DNA of 64,000 bases from Opeltia flavorubescens. Taxonomy: Eukaryota > Ascomycota > Lecanoromycetes > Teloschistales > Teloschistaceae. Positions 13,162-23,643 of the stretch are shown piece after piece; the stretch's first letter is position 1; each line of letters begins with the position of its first letter. The stretch spans positions 1 to 64,000 of the forward strand of contig KE546975.1 of NCBI GenBank assembly GCA_000442125.1, read 5' to 3'. Both the position numbers and the translations under genes were made by a program. The notes beneath the pieces are model-generated. The model was not told the DNA's origin, ran no database searches, and saw nothing but the letters and a program-made list of their open reading frames with translations.

Positions 13162-14143
13162 ATGGCTGCTGCTGGCGCTAGGCTCATTGACCAACTGCCG
13201 GTCGTTAGTCCACGACCTGTGGAGATGCAGGTGTTGGCTTTAGGATTCTCCCGCACGGGGACCATGTGTTAGCACTGAAAATTATCCACAGCCTTTGCCC
13301 TTCGCTAAGAACTCTCAGCAATGCAACAGGCACTCGGCAAGCTTGGTTACAAGTCTTATCACATGATTGAAGGGGCGCGTAATCCCAAAGCATTTAGCTA
13401 TTGGCTGGAGGCACTCAAGGCCAAATACAAGGGGGAAGGAAAACAGTACGAGCGTCCGGAGTTTGACAAATTGCTACAGAATTACAGTGTAAGGACTGGG
13501 ATGGGAAGGTCCCCTGCTGTCTCGTTATGCTGACGATGTAGAACAGGCCGTCACCGACATTCCTTGCATCATGTTTAGCGATGAACTAATCGCTGCATAC
13601 CCCAATGCAAAGATCATTTTGACGGAGCGTGATGTGGACAGCTGGCTGGTCTCGATGAGTAAGACATTCTACGTACTCTTCAGCTGGAGGTCTTTATACT
13701 ACCTCGCACCATTTGACCCCGTAAGTGCCTGTACTGTTCATCCTCCAAGTGAAGCTGACGACTAGTCACAGAGCATGGTCGGACCTTATTGGAAGACGAT
13801 CAACCTCATCATGAGCATCTGGACGGGTGGCGATTTTGAGAATCGATCCAAGCTTTGCCAAAGCTATCGAGACCACTATACCCATATCCGTGCGATAGTT
13901 CCAAAAGAGAAGATCCTTGAATTCAAGCCAAAAGATGGCTGGTCGGAACTTTGTACGTTCCTTGACAAACCCATACCCGTGGACGAGCCTTACCCACATA
14001 TCAACCAACCTGATAACATCATTAAAATGCATACAATGGTCTGGTATATGGTGGTTGCGAAGGCGGTTCAAAAGATTGGAGGGACTGCCGTGGCTGTCGG
14101 AGTTGCTGTGGGCGCAGTATGGTATTATAAATTCAAGATGTAG
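13162..14143 (+). CDS. Fungal sulfotransferase-family protein (Sulfotransfer_4, PF17784), C-terminal anchor
   Basis: Four exons (13162-13267, 13319-13488, 13547-13720, 13772-14143) give 273 aa. The N-terminal motif VLALGFSRTGTMSMQQAL is the P-loop-like phosphosulfate-binding signature of this family. AYPNAKIILTERDVDSW is the second conserved strand, where an Arg contacts the 3'-phosphate. FEFKPKDGW-like and EPYPHIN motifs follow in the usual order. The last residues (GTAVAVGVAVGAVWYYKF) form a single membrane helix, common in these fungal homologues and suggesting endomembrane attachment. Donors and acceptors are canonical and keep frame. Family members are widespread in ascomycetes and basidiomycetes; most have no proven substrate, and sulfate transfer from PAPS is inferred from homology only. 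It is a solitary gene. Confidence 0.85.
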
Positions 14144-15264
14144 ATGAGCCCTCGTTCTTTCTTCAAGTTCAGGCACAACTAAGACCAAGGGCCGACAGAT
14201 GGGAGGTGTGAGCAAGAGCTAGCAACGAAGTGAGGAGACAGTAGTCCGTTAGCCAGCAATGGCAAGACCTTATCTAGACTGGGCTAATCTCGCTGTAAAT
14301 GCACAACCGAGTCTCCGCCCACGTCGCCTATTTGGCAATTTCTCGAAATCGACCGTTCTGAATGCCATATTCAGATGCTTTCGCGGTGCTGTATCGTATC
14401 CAATTTGCAATCTCAATCGCTGAACGACGATCATAGAAATTTGTTTCGGACAGGAGCAAGAGTATACTGCTACGCAAGAGTATTGACGCAATTTTACTTC
14501 GTGTTGAAGAAAACCTTTCACCGATATAGAGTTTGAACAGATTACAATTCATCTGATATTTTGCAGCTGTCTCTCACAAATCCTTGTAACTGATCAAATT
14601 TAAATGTAATTTTCTCATCAATGTGTAGTTTCGTTGAGCATACGCCAGGTAGGCCGAATTCAAACCATATTTGCAACCGTAAGATCACCATGTATACTGC
14701 ATTTTTGCCTCTTCAGCCTAGTGGNAAGGTCATCAAATCTCTACGTTCAACGCTAGGTTCTAAAGCGACACACCATTTCTCAGCTGATCGATGGAGATAA
14801 ACAGCCCGTTATTTGACCCTACGCAGCAAAGGCTGGAAATAACCCCGGGTTGTGTGATAGGGGATAATAAAGTCCAATGAGGCGCAAAAGATTCTCTAAT
14901 AGTATGCCGGTCCTTTTTTAGTGACTCGTCAACGGTAACGTGTTCGAATAGCGGTAGAAACCAAAACACTCTCGCTGGATGTGCTACGACTTTGATGTTT
15001 GTATCCCTAGCAAACATTACCGAGGAGCCGCCAACGAATAGTTGTGAGTGTAAACTAATTGCAAGAAATACTTAGTGCGTAAGATAGCTGATAGAGAAGG
15101 GCCAGCAAGGCGTATATACGCTGTCATCCAACGCATAGACTTTGTGATATAAGAAGCTCGGGAGAACCCCAAGGTTCGATCATTCGACAAGCCTCAGTAT
15201 TTTTTGAGAAACCAAGACTCATATCCCAAGAGCAAAACTTTTGACCAAAGCAGACGCCAACCTG
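14144..15264. other. Intergenic, no supported gene
   Basis: About 1.1 kb containing only short unrelated frames on the minus strand. One unresolved base (N) lies at 14725. Confidence 0.5.
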
Positions 15265-15642
15265 ATGTCGTCCACCAAAGCCGAAGAGTTTGCAAAATCT
15301 GAAACGCAGGCGGTGAAAGAGTTTGAGATCCACGCGTCGGGCGCAACACACACACGTTTCAAAGAAGTTAATAAAGCAATCAAGACAAGACTTACCGAGG
15401 ACATCATCAATTTGATTCGGGATTACTGCGACATCCCTGTTGCGCAGTCGGACAAAATACTAGTCAATATGATATTGGGTCACTTAAGCCAAGATGGAGT
15501 CATGGCCAGTTTGCTCAAGAAAAAGATTTTCAAAACTGTGCTGACCGAGAATACAAATCGCGGATATCACTTTGGAAGGCTGTTGTCGTATACTCTGATG
15601 ACAGATCAGGAGGTTAATGAAGCGGTGGATGGGCTGAAGTAA
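15265..15642 (+). CDS. Small hypothetical protein, 125 aa
   Basis: Open frame starting at the first ATG (15265). It encodes a lysine- and glutamate-rich, largely helical product (MSSTKAEEFAKSETQAVKEF...) ending in MTDQEVNEAVDGLK. There is no signal peptide or membrane segment and only one cysteine. The regular spacing of hydrophobic residues (KILVNMILGHLSQDGVMASL) suggests a compact helical domain. I do not recognise a family. The open frame continues 24 bases upstream of this ATG without another ATG, so a 5' exon cannot be excluded. It could be a fragment of a longer lost gene. Confidence 0.45.
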   Translation: MSSTKAEEFAKSETQAVKEFEIHASGATHTRFKEVNKAIKTRLTEDIINLIRDYCDIPVAQSDKILVNMILGHLSQDGVMASLLKKKIFKTVLTENTNRGYHFGRLLSYTLMTDQEVNEAVDGLK

Positions 15643-16048
15643 AAACACTGAATATATCAATACAAATGTGCTGGGGTTAAACTTTCAGAAAACATTGTTC
15701 TTAAATTCTGCATAATTATTTACCTGCTTCAGGCTTCATGCTTGTGTCAACGGTGTGTTCCGTCATTGCCTGGAAAACGACCAAACTGGTAGTCCAAGAA
15801 TTATCGCTGGAAGAAAAAAATTACAGATACTTTGAGAATGAATTATAAATCAATGAGGTCATTATGTGCGCCTAGAAACACCGATAACATTTCAGTGATT
15901 TTCAGTAGAATTAGAATGAGGTCAATGGTTTGAATTGCTTTTTAGACCATTGCCAAGACGCTAGCTAATCCTTCTAGATTCTTGACATCATCAAGGTCAT
16001 CAATGGAATTCTAGACAAGCATTATCGTATCCCCAAATTGACTTAATA
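15643..16048. promoter_or_regulatory. Intergenic region upstream of the MBL hydrolase
   Basis: A 405-base gap between two plus-strand genes. It is moderately AT-rich and presumably holds the terminator of the upstream gene and the promoter of the hydrolase. No specific element was identified. Confidence 0.35.
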
Positions 16049-17209
16049 ATGGCTTCAGATACATCCATCATCGTTACTGAAAAAGCGACAGATAAAAAGC
16101 TAACCCATCGTTCATACCACGTCGGCAGCCCACCCACTTCCTTTATCAACCCATGGCCATCATACAAGCAAATCACACTCTACGAGCTCCTGACACAGTC
16201 ACGCCAAGGCCGCGACTTCAAGCCCGTACCTTCGCGAGAACACCTCGTGCAAGTCCAAAAGCCAGATTGGGGCCTAGATAGTCAAGGTCTGAAGACCACT
16301 TGGCTCGGACACGCAAGCTTCCTCATCGAAACGCCCATCTCCAAAGATGCGACTAGAGGCGTACGAGTTCTACTGGACCCGGTATTCTCAGAGCGAACGA
16401 GTCCTGTGTCGTGGGCTGGGCCGAAGCGATATTCGCCGACGCCTTGCACGTTGGATGAGCTCCCAGATGTAGATCTGGTTCTGATATCGCATGATCATTA
16501 TGATCATATGGACTCTGCCACCTTAATGAAGATATATGCACGCAGAAAGGGAAATATGCGTTTTCTTGTGGGGCTGGGGAACGCCTCTCGTTTTCGAGGA
16601 TTTGGTGTCGATGCGGAAGATGTCACGGAGCTAGACTGGTGGGAGAGCGTTCATGTGGTTGTCGCAAACGTGGGCTCCATTAATATCACTTGTACGCCTT
16701 CACAGCATGGATCAGGTAGAGGTCTTATGGACCAAGCATCTACCTTGTGGTGCTCTTGGGTCTTAGAATATTGCGAAGGCGACGACAAATCAGGCAAAGA
16801 CCATGCCAAAGTGTCTACGAAGCTGTTCTTCGCCGGTGACACCGGCTACCGGTACACACCCAGGGGCGTAAACGACTCCGAGATGCCCAACTGTCCAGTC
16901 TTCAAGGACATTGGAGCTACATTCGGACCATTCGATCTCAGCCTCCTACCAATCGGGCTCTACGCGCCTCGACACTTGCTATCCTCGGTCCATTGTAATC
17001 CCGAAGATGCGCTTTGCTTGCACGACGACTTGAAGAGCAAGAAGTCAATTGGTATGCACTACGGTACTTTCAGAGGGGGGATCAGCCAGTACTTCGAGGA
17101 AGTCACAGAGCCACCACGAAGATTTCGGGAGGCGTGCGAGAAGGCTGGCAAAGTTTGGGGTGAGGAACTTGCTTTGATGAATATCGGTGAAACATTGATC
17201 ATCCCATGA
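16049..17209 (+). CDS. Metallo-beta-lactamase-fold hydrolase, NAPE-PLD/UlaG-like
   Basis: Intact single-exon gene of 386 aa. The fold's metal ligands are present in order: TTWLGHASFLIE (about 83-94), the HxHxDH signature LISHDHYDHMD (His148, His150, Asp152, His153), TPSQHGSGR with a further histidine, FFAGDTGY with the bridging aspartate, and IGMHYGTFRGG with the last histidine. The closest family by motif layout is the N-acyl-phosphatidylethanolamine phospholipase D-like group (WLGHATxLV, VLLDPVFSERTSPVSWAGPKR). These are Zn-dependent phosphodiesterases; in fungi the true substrate is usually untested. There is no signal peptide, so it is probably cytosolic or peripheral. It is not coupled to its neighbours. 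Confidence 0.9.
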   Translation: MASDTSIIVTEKATDKKLTHRSYHVGSPPTSFINPWPSYKQITLYELLTQSRQGRDFKPVPSREHLVQVQKPDWGLDSQGLKTTWLGHASFLIETPISKDATRGVRVLLDPVFSERTSPVSWAGPKRYSPTPCTLDELPDVDLVLISHDHYDHMDSATLMKIYARRKGNMRFLVGLGNASRFRGFGVDAEDVTELDWWESVHVVVANVGSINITCTPSQHGSGRGLMDQASTLWCSWVLEYCEGDDKSGKDHAKVSTKLFFAGDTGYRYTPRGVNDSEMPNCPVFKDIGATFGPFDLSLLPIGLYAPRHLLSSVHCNPEDALCLHDDLKSKKSIGMHYGTFRGGISQYFEEVTEPPRRFREACEKAGKVWGEELALMNIGETLIIP

Positions 17210-17537
17210 TAGACAGCATTGTTGAGATTACAGACTAGAATGGGGGTCAGCTAGATTCAAGCTAACTGTAGGTTCTTCCAGAACTCTTGTCTTCTCATTA
17301 GGTCATAAATATGGTCTGATTCCCGTGTCCAAAGAACTAAAACTCTTTAAACCAGAAAATAGATAGAAGTATCAAGACTGCTTAAGCGTATAAGTAAAGA
17401 AGTATCATTGCGATACTCGTCATTTCGTCAATCATTCCTTCGTCCTGGTTTTCGTTTGCCCAACCATAAAATACATTTCGTATTCACTGCTTAAGGCCCA
17501 TCAGGGCCCATGAGATGATNGTCGATTGTCGGTCTTT
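17210..17537. terminator. Convergent 3' intergenic region
   Basis: A 328-base gap between convergent genes, holding the 3' ends of the hydrolase (plus) and the HET gene (minus). One unresolved base lies at 17520. No specific signal was identified. Confidence 0.35.
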
Positions 17538-19625
17538 TTACTCCAAGATGAACTCTCTGTTCTTGATATCACTCTTATCGGTGTCGACAGCATGCGCGAA
17601 CTGCCCCCACATGATATCGCGATCGTGAACATAAGTGTCGCCAACGAAGATATGGTGATCACCTTGTGGTCTAAGCACGAAAGGTACGAAGCCTCCATAA
17701 AGCACGCAGACCTCATCACCTTCTCGCATCATTTTTGGCCCTAGGCCTAGATATCCATTTTCCGTGAGAAAGACACGTCGATTATGCGAGAAGGCTCTGA
17801 CCCCGGATTGCCATTCGATAGAAAGTGCTCTGTCCCATTTACTTGGAGTCTCGGCTTGTTGTTGTGGAAGGGAGTTCTCTTGTGAAGGGTCATCTCTTGC
17901 GCTTCTAATGCTATAAATGACCGTGTCTTCATGATTCAAGACGGCTTCATACCTGTCGCAATCTCCTGTTTCTGTCTTGATATACGCACATGCAAGCATC
18001 CTAGCTTGCTCGTACATCTCAGGTATACCTTGATTTAGCCGTGTGATTCCTTTATGAAGAACCAAATATTGAATAATCCCGAGAAGACCTGCCGTCAGCG
18101 TGAGAAGGAAGGCTATGTGTAGAGTCTCATCTGAGCAGCGGTATTTGACCTGAGAGTCAAAGTCATAGGGCAGATTGAAGAGCTTAGACCAAATGTGCCG
18201 GATGTGTATAGGCTCCTGGGTGTCATGCAACATGGCATCACTGACCTTGCTTACTCGGTCGATTCGGAAACCATCAAGGTGGAGTAAATCCGGGTTTTCG
18301 GGTTTCACACCAAGCCGATTGTCAATATTGCGTGGATGGTGACGTGTTAGGCCAGATATCAGACCTGCATCGTAGCAGCCGATCATCAACGGTGAAGTTG
18401 ATTGTTTCTGGAACCATTTCGGTACCCAAGAAGGGAAGGATCCTTCGGACGGATCATCCAGATGAGAGACGTGGGATAAAATCTCGAGAACCCGAGGTTG
18501 TACTTGCACAAGAAACCGTGTCAGATCTCTATATACTTCCACCAAGTCCTTAGAATAGTCTGCTTTAAGAACAGGATGGGAGTACTTGAACCCGGGGAAA
18601 TCGAGCCCTAGCAGAAGCCATCGAGCAATTCTTTGAGAAAATGGAGCATGATCTGGAGTCTCGAAGCGACTAGCTGAAGGAACCAAAGCCAGTACCGGTT
18701 TCAAGCCCTCATCAGATATCCCTAGCAGCGTGAAAACCTTGTCCCGAGGGTCCGAAGCGTCGAAGTTACGACCAGCACCAAGACAGCACAGCAAGGAATT
18801 CATTGAACCTTCGACTCGCCCTAATTTATGCTCGCCAGTCCGTGTGCAGTAGACGTAATCCCAAAAGTGCAACGTCTGGCCAAAGACGGAATTTCGCGAG
18901 AAATGAAGCGACCTGGCACCGGCAATCAAGTCCATGAAGTCGATTTCTAAGTCCTCACATTTCGCAATACACCATGATGAGACAAGGACTTCCTGGATGC
19001 ACCAGATGCGGCGGATGTATGGACGACTTAGTAGATCTCTAAGTAAGTCCACAGCATGTGGATTTTGTTCGAGCAGGTATACCGCCATCCCCTGGTGTGA
19101 CTCTCCGATACCGAGACTAGTCATCTGTACCTGAGAGCTATTTTGTACTGACTTGGTGGTTAAATGATTCAATTCTGTGGCGAGAGCTCCTATGGTATTT
19201 GAGAGGACGGTGCTGCTTCTGGAGTTATCCTCCGGTATGGTGTCTATTGCTTTCGAAACATTCTCGCCCCGTCGACACTCAGATAACTGAAGTGCCAAGG
19301 TGAAAGCTTCTTCGATTCCCGGAGATTTGAGTCCAAGCCAGACTATCACTCGAGTTGCGCGCTTGTAGATCAGGCGCATATACTGTACTTGTCTTGTTCT
19401 TTCCTGGACATCATCCTGGTTTATACAGATAGCGTCGACCCATAGGCGGCGAGCAAGGTTAGGCAAACGAAGGCTTCTCAGTGCAGCATCCAGGTTCGCA
19501 CGGATGGGCAAGTTACCGGCTTCAACGTAAAGTGGAGAATCCACAATATTAGAGCCCCATGTGTAAGAAAGGGCCTCAAAAGGCGGTGGACTCTCAACAC
19601 TGATCATTTCTAGCATTGCATGCAA
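17538..19625 (-). CDS. HET-domain (heterokaryon incompatibility) protein
   Basis: Long open frame of 695 aa from the ATG at 19625. The HET domain (PF06985) occupies about residues 17-240: FEALSYTWGS, RRLWVDAICINQDD, QVQYMRLIYKRATRVIVWLG and YIRRIWCIQEVL are its standard signatures. The C-terminal part has the usual HET-protein ending (GDEVCVLYGGFVPFVLRP). The open frame runs about 150 bases upstream of this ATG with plausible coding sequence (SFPLEETNTPPYTRLLVLS) and then meets a stop, so the true N-terminus is probably in an upstream exon I could not place. HET proteins trigger growth arrest or cell death on recognition of non-self; the recognised partner is unknown here. Subtelomeric location is common for them. 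Confidence 0.85.
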   Translation of the reverse strand: MHAMLEMISVESPPPFEALSYTWGSNIVDSPLYVEAGNLPIRANLDAALRSLRLPNLARRLWVDAICINQDDVQERTRQVQYMRLIYKRATRVIVWLGLKSPGIEEAFTLALQLSECRRGENVSKAIDTIPEDNSRSSTVLSNTIGALATELNHLTTKSVQNSSQVQMTSLGIGESHQGMAVYLLEQNPHAVDLLRDLLSRPYIRRIWCIQEVLVSSWCIAKCEDLEIDFMDLIAGARSLHFSRNSVFGQTLHFWDYVYCTRTGEHKLGRVEGSMNSLLCCLGAGRNFDASDPRDKVFTLLGISDEGLKPVLALVPSASRFETPDHAPFSQRIARWLLLGLDFPGFKYSHPVLKADYSKDLVEVYRDLTRFLVQVQPRVLEILSHVSHLDDPSEGSFPSWVPKWFQKQSTSPLMIGCYDAGLISGLTRHHPRNIDNRLGVKPENPDLLHLDGFRIDRVSKVSDAMLHDTQEPIHIRHIWSKLFNLPYDFDSQVKYRCSDETLHIAFLLTLTAGLLGIIQYLVLHKGITRLNQGIPEMYEQARMLACAYIKTETGDCDRYEAVLNHEDTVIYSIRSARDDPSQENSLPQQQAETPSKWDRALSIEWQSGVRAFSHNRRVFLTENGYLGLGPKMMREGDEVCVLYGGFVPFVLRPQGDHHIFVGDTYVHDRDIMWGQFAHAVDTDKSDIKNREFILE

Positions 19626-20383
19626 CGGCTGTGGCTCTTTCCCTGCAGAAAGGACCAGGAGCCGCGTGTATGGGGGAGTGTTGGTCTCTTCTAGAGGGAA
19701 TGATAGGAGTAGTTCGCCATGATGCCCAGTCTCAGAAGTCCGATTTTTGATGTTTGATGGAGCAAGTTCGCTAGGCGCTCATCAGCCCCCGCATACCTTT
19801 GTTTCACGGCAGCTGTAAACTTGAGCTTCTAGACAGCTGTTGATAGTGTGCAGGTCCACCGAATGACGACAAAGAGATTAGTTTATCACGTTCTTTTTTG
19901 GTAGAGGCGTCTAAACCTGACAGTTATCCTGCATGCTTGTAATTAGCCAGGAACTAGGTAGATTGTGCGTGTGATGTGTGAGCTTGGGATGTCAGCCTCG
20001 CCATCAAAGACTGAAGATTTTGCCAAGATTCTAGCGTATCAGAGAGCTGCGGGCGCCCGGAGCGTACGGGGACCTAAAGTGTGCACATTGCAGTCACGCA
20101 TGATAATCTTATGATCGCTTCTTATAAAAGATCAAGATTGGCTCGATCGACCTCAGTGTGTTTATCCGATTTGCAGCTGTTGGGGTCAAGTTCGACGTTG
20201 GTAAATTATGCTTATTGAACCCTATGTTGATGGAACCCATACTTCTCAAGCCAGAGAGTGCTCGGGTCTCTCAATCGTACAGCCGTCTTCATCATGAAAA
20301 TCATCCATTCCTTCGTCAGTTCGTCAATCATCCTTCTATGCAGTCTTCTCCTTTGCCCAATTAACAATCGCATCCTGTACCCA
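19626..20383. other. Upstream region of the HET gene
   Basis: The first about 150 bases continue the coding frame of the HET gene and probably belong to it. The remainder carries no supported gene. Confidence 0.4.
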
Positions 20384-20800
20384 TTATGAAGTCCCCGTTT
20401 GAGCCCAGCCCATCAAGGCATGCAGTCGATTAAAAATGGTCCGAATACCATTTGTATTTCGAATATTGCCAAACTCCATAGGCCCAGTCATCATCCACGC
20501 CACAGAGACGATTAGGACATCGAGAGGCATGGGGAGTATCATCGTTCTCACAATCTTCCCTTCGAGCTCGAAAAAGATATGACAGAACCAAGAGTGCCCG
20601 TCCACTACAAAGGCGGGCATGGGTATTATACTCGAGTTCCATCCGTGGTGCCGACGCTTAAGTATCCTAGCCTAAACCCACGTGGCCAATTGAACCTCTG
20701 GATGACTACTCCCATTGGCTTTCTTGATCTCAATGTCGAAGAACAGCGGGTATTCATCGATGTAGGACTGCGTCTGGTTGAGAGAGTGCTCCTAATCATG
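20384..20800 (-). pseudogene. PD-(D/E)XK nuclease-like relict (fungal PF20516 type)
   Basis: Two minus-strand blocks match the C-terminal half of the fungal PD-(D/E)XK-like family. The first (about 20780-20680) reads NQTQSYIDEYPLFFDIEIKK, the conserved NQT...PIxxxIExK strand with the E-x-K of the nuclease core, followed by EVQLATW. The second, after a plausible 70-80-base intron, is VDGHSWFCHIFFELEGKI and a hydrophobic strand (MPLDVLIVSVAWMM) to the stop at 20384. Upstream, at about 20820-21096, frames continue but I could not assemble the N-terminal half, and a stop lies just before the first block. I read it as a truncated or decayed copy. The function of these proteins in fungi is not established. 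Confidence 0.55.
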
Positions 20801-21096
20801 TAATCCTAACGCCGTTAATGCTTCTGCGTTGGCAATGCGACGAGACGTGCAATGGTAATCGGGCAGAGCCAGCCAATTTGGGTGCGATCGTAAGCGATTT
20901 GGGCGGTGCCAGAAGCAAATACATCATGTACATAGCAGAGTGTTGCAGAGGTGTCAAAAGCGCAGATGATAGTGATAACAGAGCAAAGAAAAACATACGT
21001 GGGTGTGAGAGAAGATAGATCTGGGGTTTTGGTTACCCAAGCAACGACGCCAAGCTTCGCACGGTTTCGGCGCGACTTGCGCTTCGGACCCGACAT

Positions 21097-21747
21097 CCTC
21101 CGAAAACGCGAACCCGATATATTATTTTGCGGATAAACATCTCACGCGAATAGCATTTTCCTCGTTTTAATCCACGTGTGCCAATGGGTTGGTGATAAAA
21201 GTCTTGTATGATATGCTCCTGGCATACCTTTCAAGATATAGAACCGTTTCAATTACACATCGTATACGATATGACGATTCCACTATTGATGAATCAATCA
21301 GTCTGACCACATGTCTCCAGCAATTTCGTACTTTCTCATTGTTCACTTTCAGTCCTTCATAACATTCCGTCGTGGTCTAGGTATCTCGAACCAAGGCCGA
21401 TAAGCCAAGAAGCTTTCTATGAGGCAGGACGATCGTCACCGATCCTCGGCCATCAATTGAGCACGTTATGGCCACGTTCTTCTGCCCGTACGGACGAATT
21501 GCCCGCCTTAGTCTCTTATCAGTGGTTCCAGAATTAGTCAGTCAGATTAAGCATGACCTAGAGCACTATATCCAAGATTTTAGGCTTCCCGTAGGGTATA
21601 AGTATCTTTGAATCCTCTCGTTGTCTCACTCCCTTACTCTTATCTAATCTATCTATTCAAAAGTCTTGGTCCTATATATTTGCAAGCAAGGAGCTTTCTC
21701 TCATTTGCCAAAAACCAGACGCTTTTACATCGTCAAATAGCGACAAG
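21097..21747. promoter_or_regulatory. Intergenic region upstream of the sequon-repeat secreted protein
   Basis: About 650 bases with no supported coding frame. A TATAAG-like stretch near 21596-21601 lies about 150 bases upstream of the ATG at 21748 and could be the core promoter. Confidence 0.35.
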
Positions 21748-22480
21748 ATGCGTTCAATCGCTACCATCATACTCTGCCTCGCTACGGTCATCTCTTGCGT
21801 CACTGCTTTCAAGAACAAGTATGTTTTGACTCCACAAACTCTGCAGACCAATCCACACCATTCAACCACTGACTATTCTACTCATTAGCTGCAAAGGATC
21901 CATCATGCCCGCCCCCCTCAATGACTGCAAGCGAAACATGGCCACCATCAAACCAGAGATATTATACACCGGTGGACATCAATGGTCAGACCAGCATTGT
22001 ATGATCCAATACCGCACAGGCCACGCCGGCGACCACCCTCTCCTCGGCAAGGTCATCTACGACACCATCAATGCCATCCTCGATAAGTGCAAGGAGCACC
22101 ATGGGTCCTTCGGTACGGGCAATTGCGACACTTGCGGTGTGACGGTGAACTACAGAAATCCCAATCATTTCAACAGTCACCACAGCGGTTGGCCATGCTG
22201 GCACGGATGCAAGAGGAACTCAAACATTTCGGAGTCGTGGAATGCTACGACTCAATGGAATGCTAGAGCTCCATTAAATGCTACGGTGCCACTGAATGCT
22301 ACGACTCGGTTCAACGCGACGGCTCTATGGAATGCGACAGCTTCACCGAATGGTACGGCTCCATTGAACGGCACGTCTCTAGGGAACGGCACCGCTCCAT
22401 TAAATGCGACGGCTTCATGGAACACTACGGCACCGGCTTATTGGTCGATGCAAAGGGCTTCAAGAGTCAATCTTCACTGA
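21748..22480 (+). CDS. Secreted protein with a hexapeptide N-glycosylation-sequon array
   Basis: Two exons (21748-21818 and 21889-22480) give 220 aa. The first 21 residues (MRSIATIILCLATVISCVTA) are a clear signal peptide. The mature N-terminal part (about residues 22-133) is cysteine- and histidine-rich (CKGSIMPAPLNDC, HQWSDQHC, NCDTCG, GWPCWHGC) and probably a disulfide-stabilised domain. The C-terminal part (about 134-199) is 11 tandem hexapeptides of form x-x-N-(A/G/T)-T-x, of which ten keep the N-x-T sequon and one reads NAR; another sequon (NIS) precedes them. The predicted product is a secreted, heavily N-glycosylated stalk or wall-associated protein. I do not recognise the family. It stands alone. 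An N at 22481 directly follows the stop, so the end should be confirmed. Confidence 0.8.
22235..22432 (+). repeat. Degenerate 18-bp tandem repeat encoding hexapeptides
   Basis: Eleven in-frame 18-bp units, typically (T/C)xx-xx-AAT-GCT-ACG-xCT, lie within the secreted-protein gene. Units differ at synonymous and flanking positions but never break phase. Third-position variation in the Asn and Thr codons with the residues kept suggests selection for the sequon. Confidence 0.85.
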
Positions 22481-23643
22481 NGTTTATGCGACGGATGGAG
22501 TTTTTAAGTGGAAAATTTGAAGATCTATTCTTCCGGCGTTGGTGGAGGCTTCAGTGGAGTATGTTACATATGGGTTCTTCAGGCTTTGTACAATTTGATC
22601 TCGTTCTCGAATCTGATATTTTCCTCATCCGGGGGATTTCCAATGTGAGATAGTTGAGAGACTATAAGCTGGATAATCTGAGTTCTCATCCTCTAGTCGC
22701 TAGGAACTCTAGCAGAATGTATGGCTCTTCCCCTCATCAAGTTAGTGTGAAAGCCTGCCCGACCCCAATGAACCGCGCAAATCGCGCCATCCGAGATATA
22801 TTGTGTTAGCTCACTAGCCGGACACGACACTTCCATCTCGACTGATCCTTCGTTCTTGAAGTATAACCCCAGAAGCCCGCAAGGGCACCGTTAGATCCGG
22901 TTCGTGGAACATAGTTAATACCAACCTATCAAAATCAAATTATCAACGACGAGGATTCCCCTTCTTACATTCTGCCCGTATCTCACACACCACAGTCATC
23001 AATGCGTTCGATCGAAGACAGGCATGATAATGCTATCAATGACTGTTGTAGCGGATCAACGGCTCCTGTGTAGCCTTGTGTCATACGAAAGGCCAAGGAA
23101 GAGACCATCTAATTAAAGCGGCCTTACCCTTTTCTCTGATACAGCGATGAATCTTTTCCCACCTTCCCTTCTATTTCTGCTGAAAAATCAATTCATTGCG
23201 GTTGAAGCTTGATGTTGGCGGCAGACACTGGTAATGCTCCAGATGAATAGAACTTGTCACAATTGATGCCAACGCGATTCGTATCCTTTCCCTCCGTTCA
23301 TCAGAGTGGATTCGATGTCGCTGATTGCATATACCAGCTATCAGTGATGTGAGGGGGGTCCCTCTCTTGGCTGCTCGATCGGCATGCTTGGAGGTGGGCA
23401 TAAGATTATGACAGGCCATCCAGAACATTGCCAAGATACTGCAGCAGTTGACTCAGGCTTAACCGCGACTGGAGCCCTCGCTTGCCTCGCCCAAGCGACA
23501 GCTCGGGACACCACCATGACGATCTTGGCACCAGACGATACAGCCAATTGCCATCCAAAAGCTTATCCTGACAGCAGAGCACGTGGACTGTCTCCGCAGG
23601 CTCTCCACAGCCTTGCACATTAGGCTATGCCCCGCTCCCATAC
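22481..23643. other. Intergenic, no supported gene
   Basis: About 1.2 kb with only short frames on both strands and no recognisable domain. Confidence 0.4.

Noticed and set aside
17400-20400. Similarity between the 3' flank of the HET gene (about 17424-17470) and about 20304-20365
   Set aside because: A few words are shared (CGTCAATCAT, TTTGCCCAA), but the match is short and gapped and I could not extend it into a convincing duplication.
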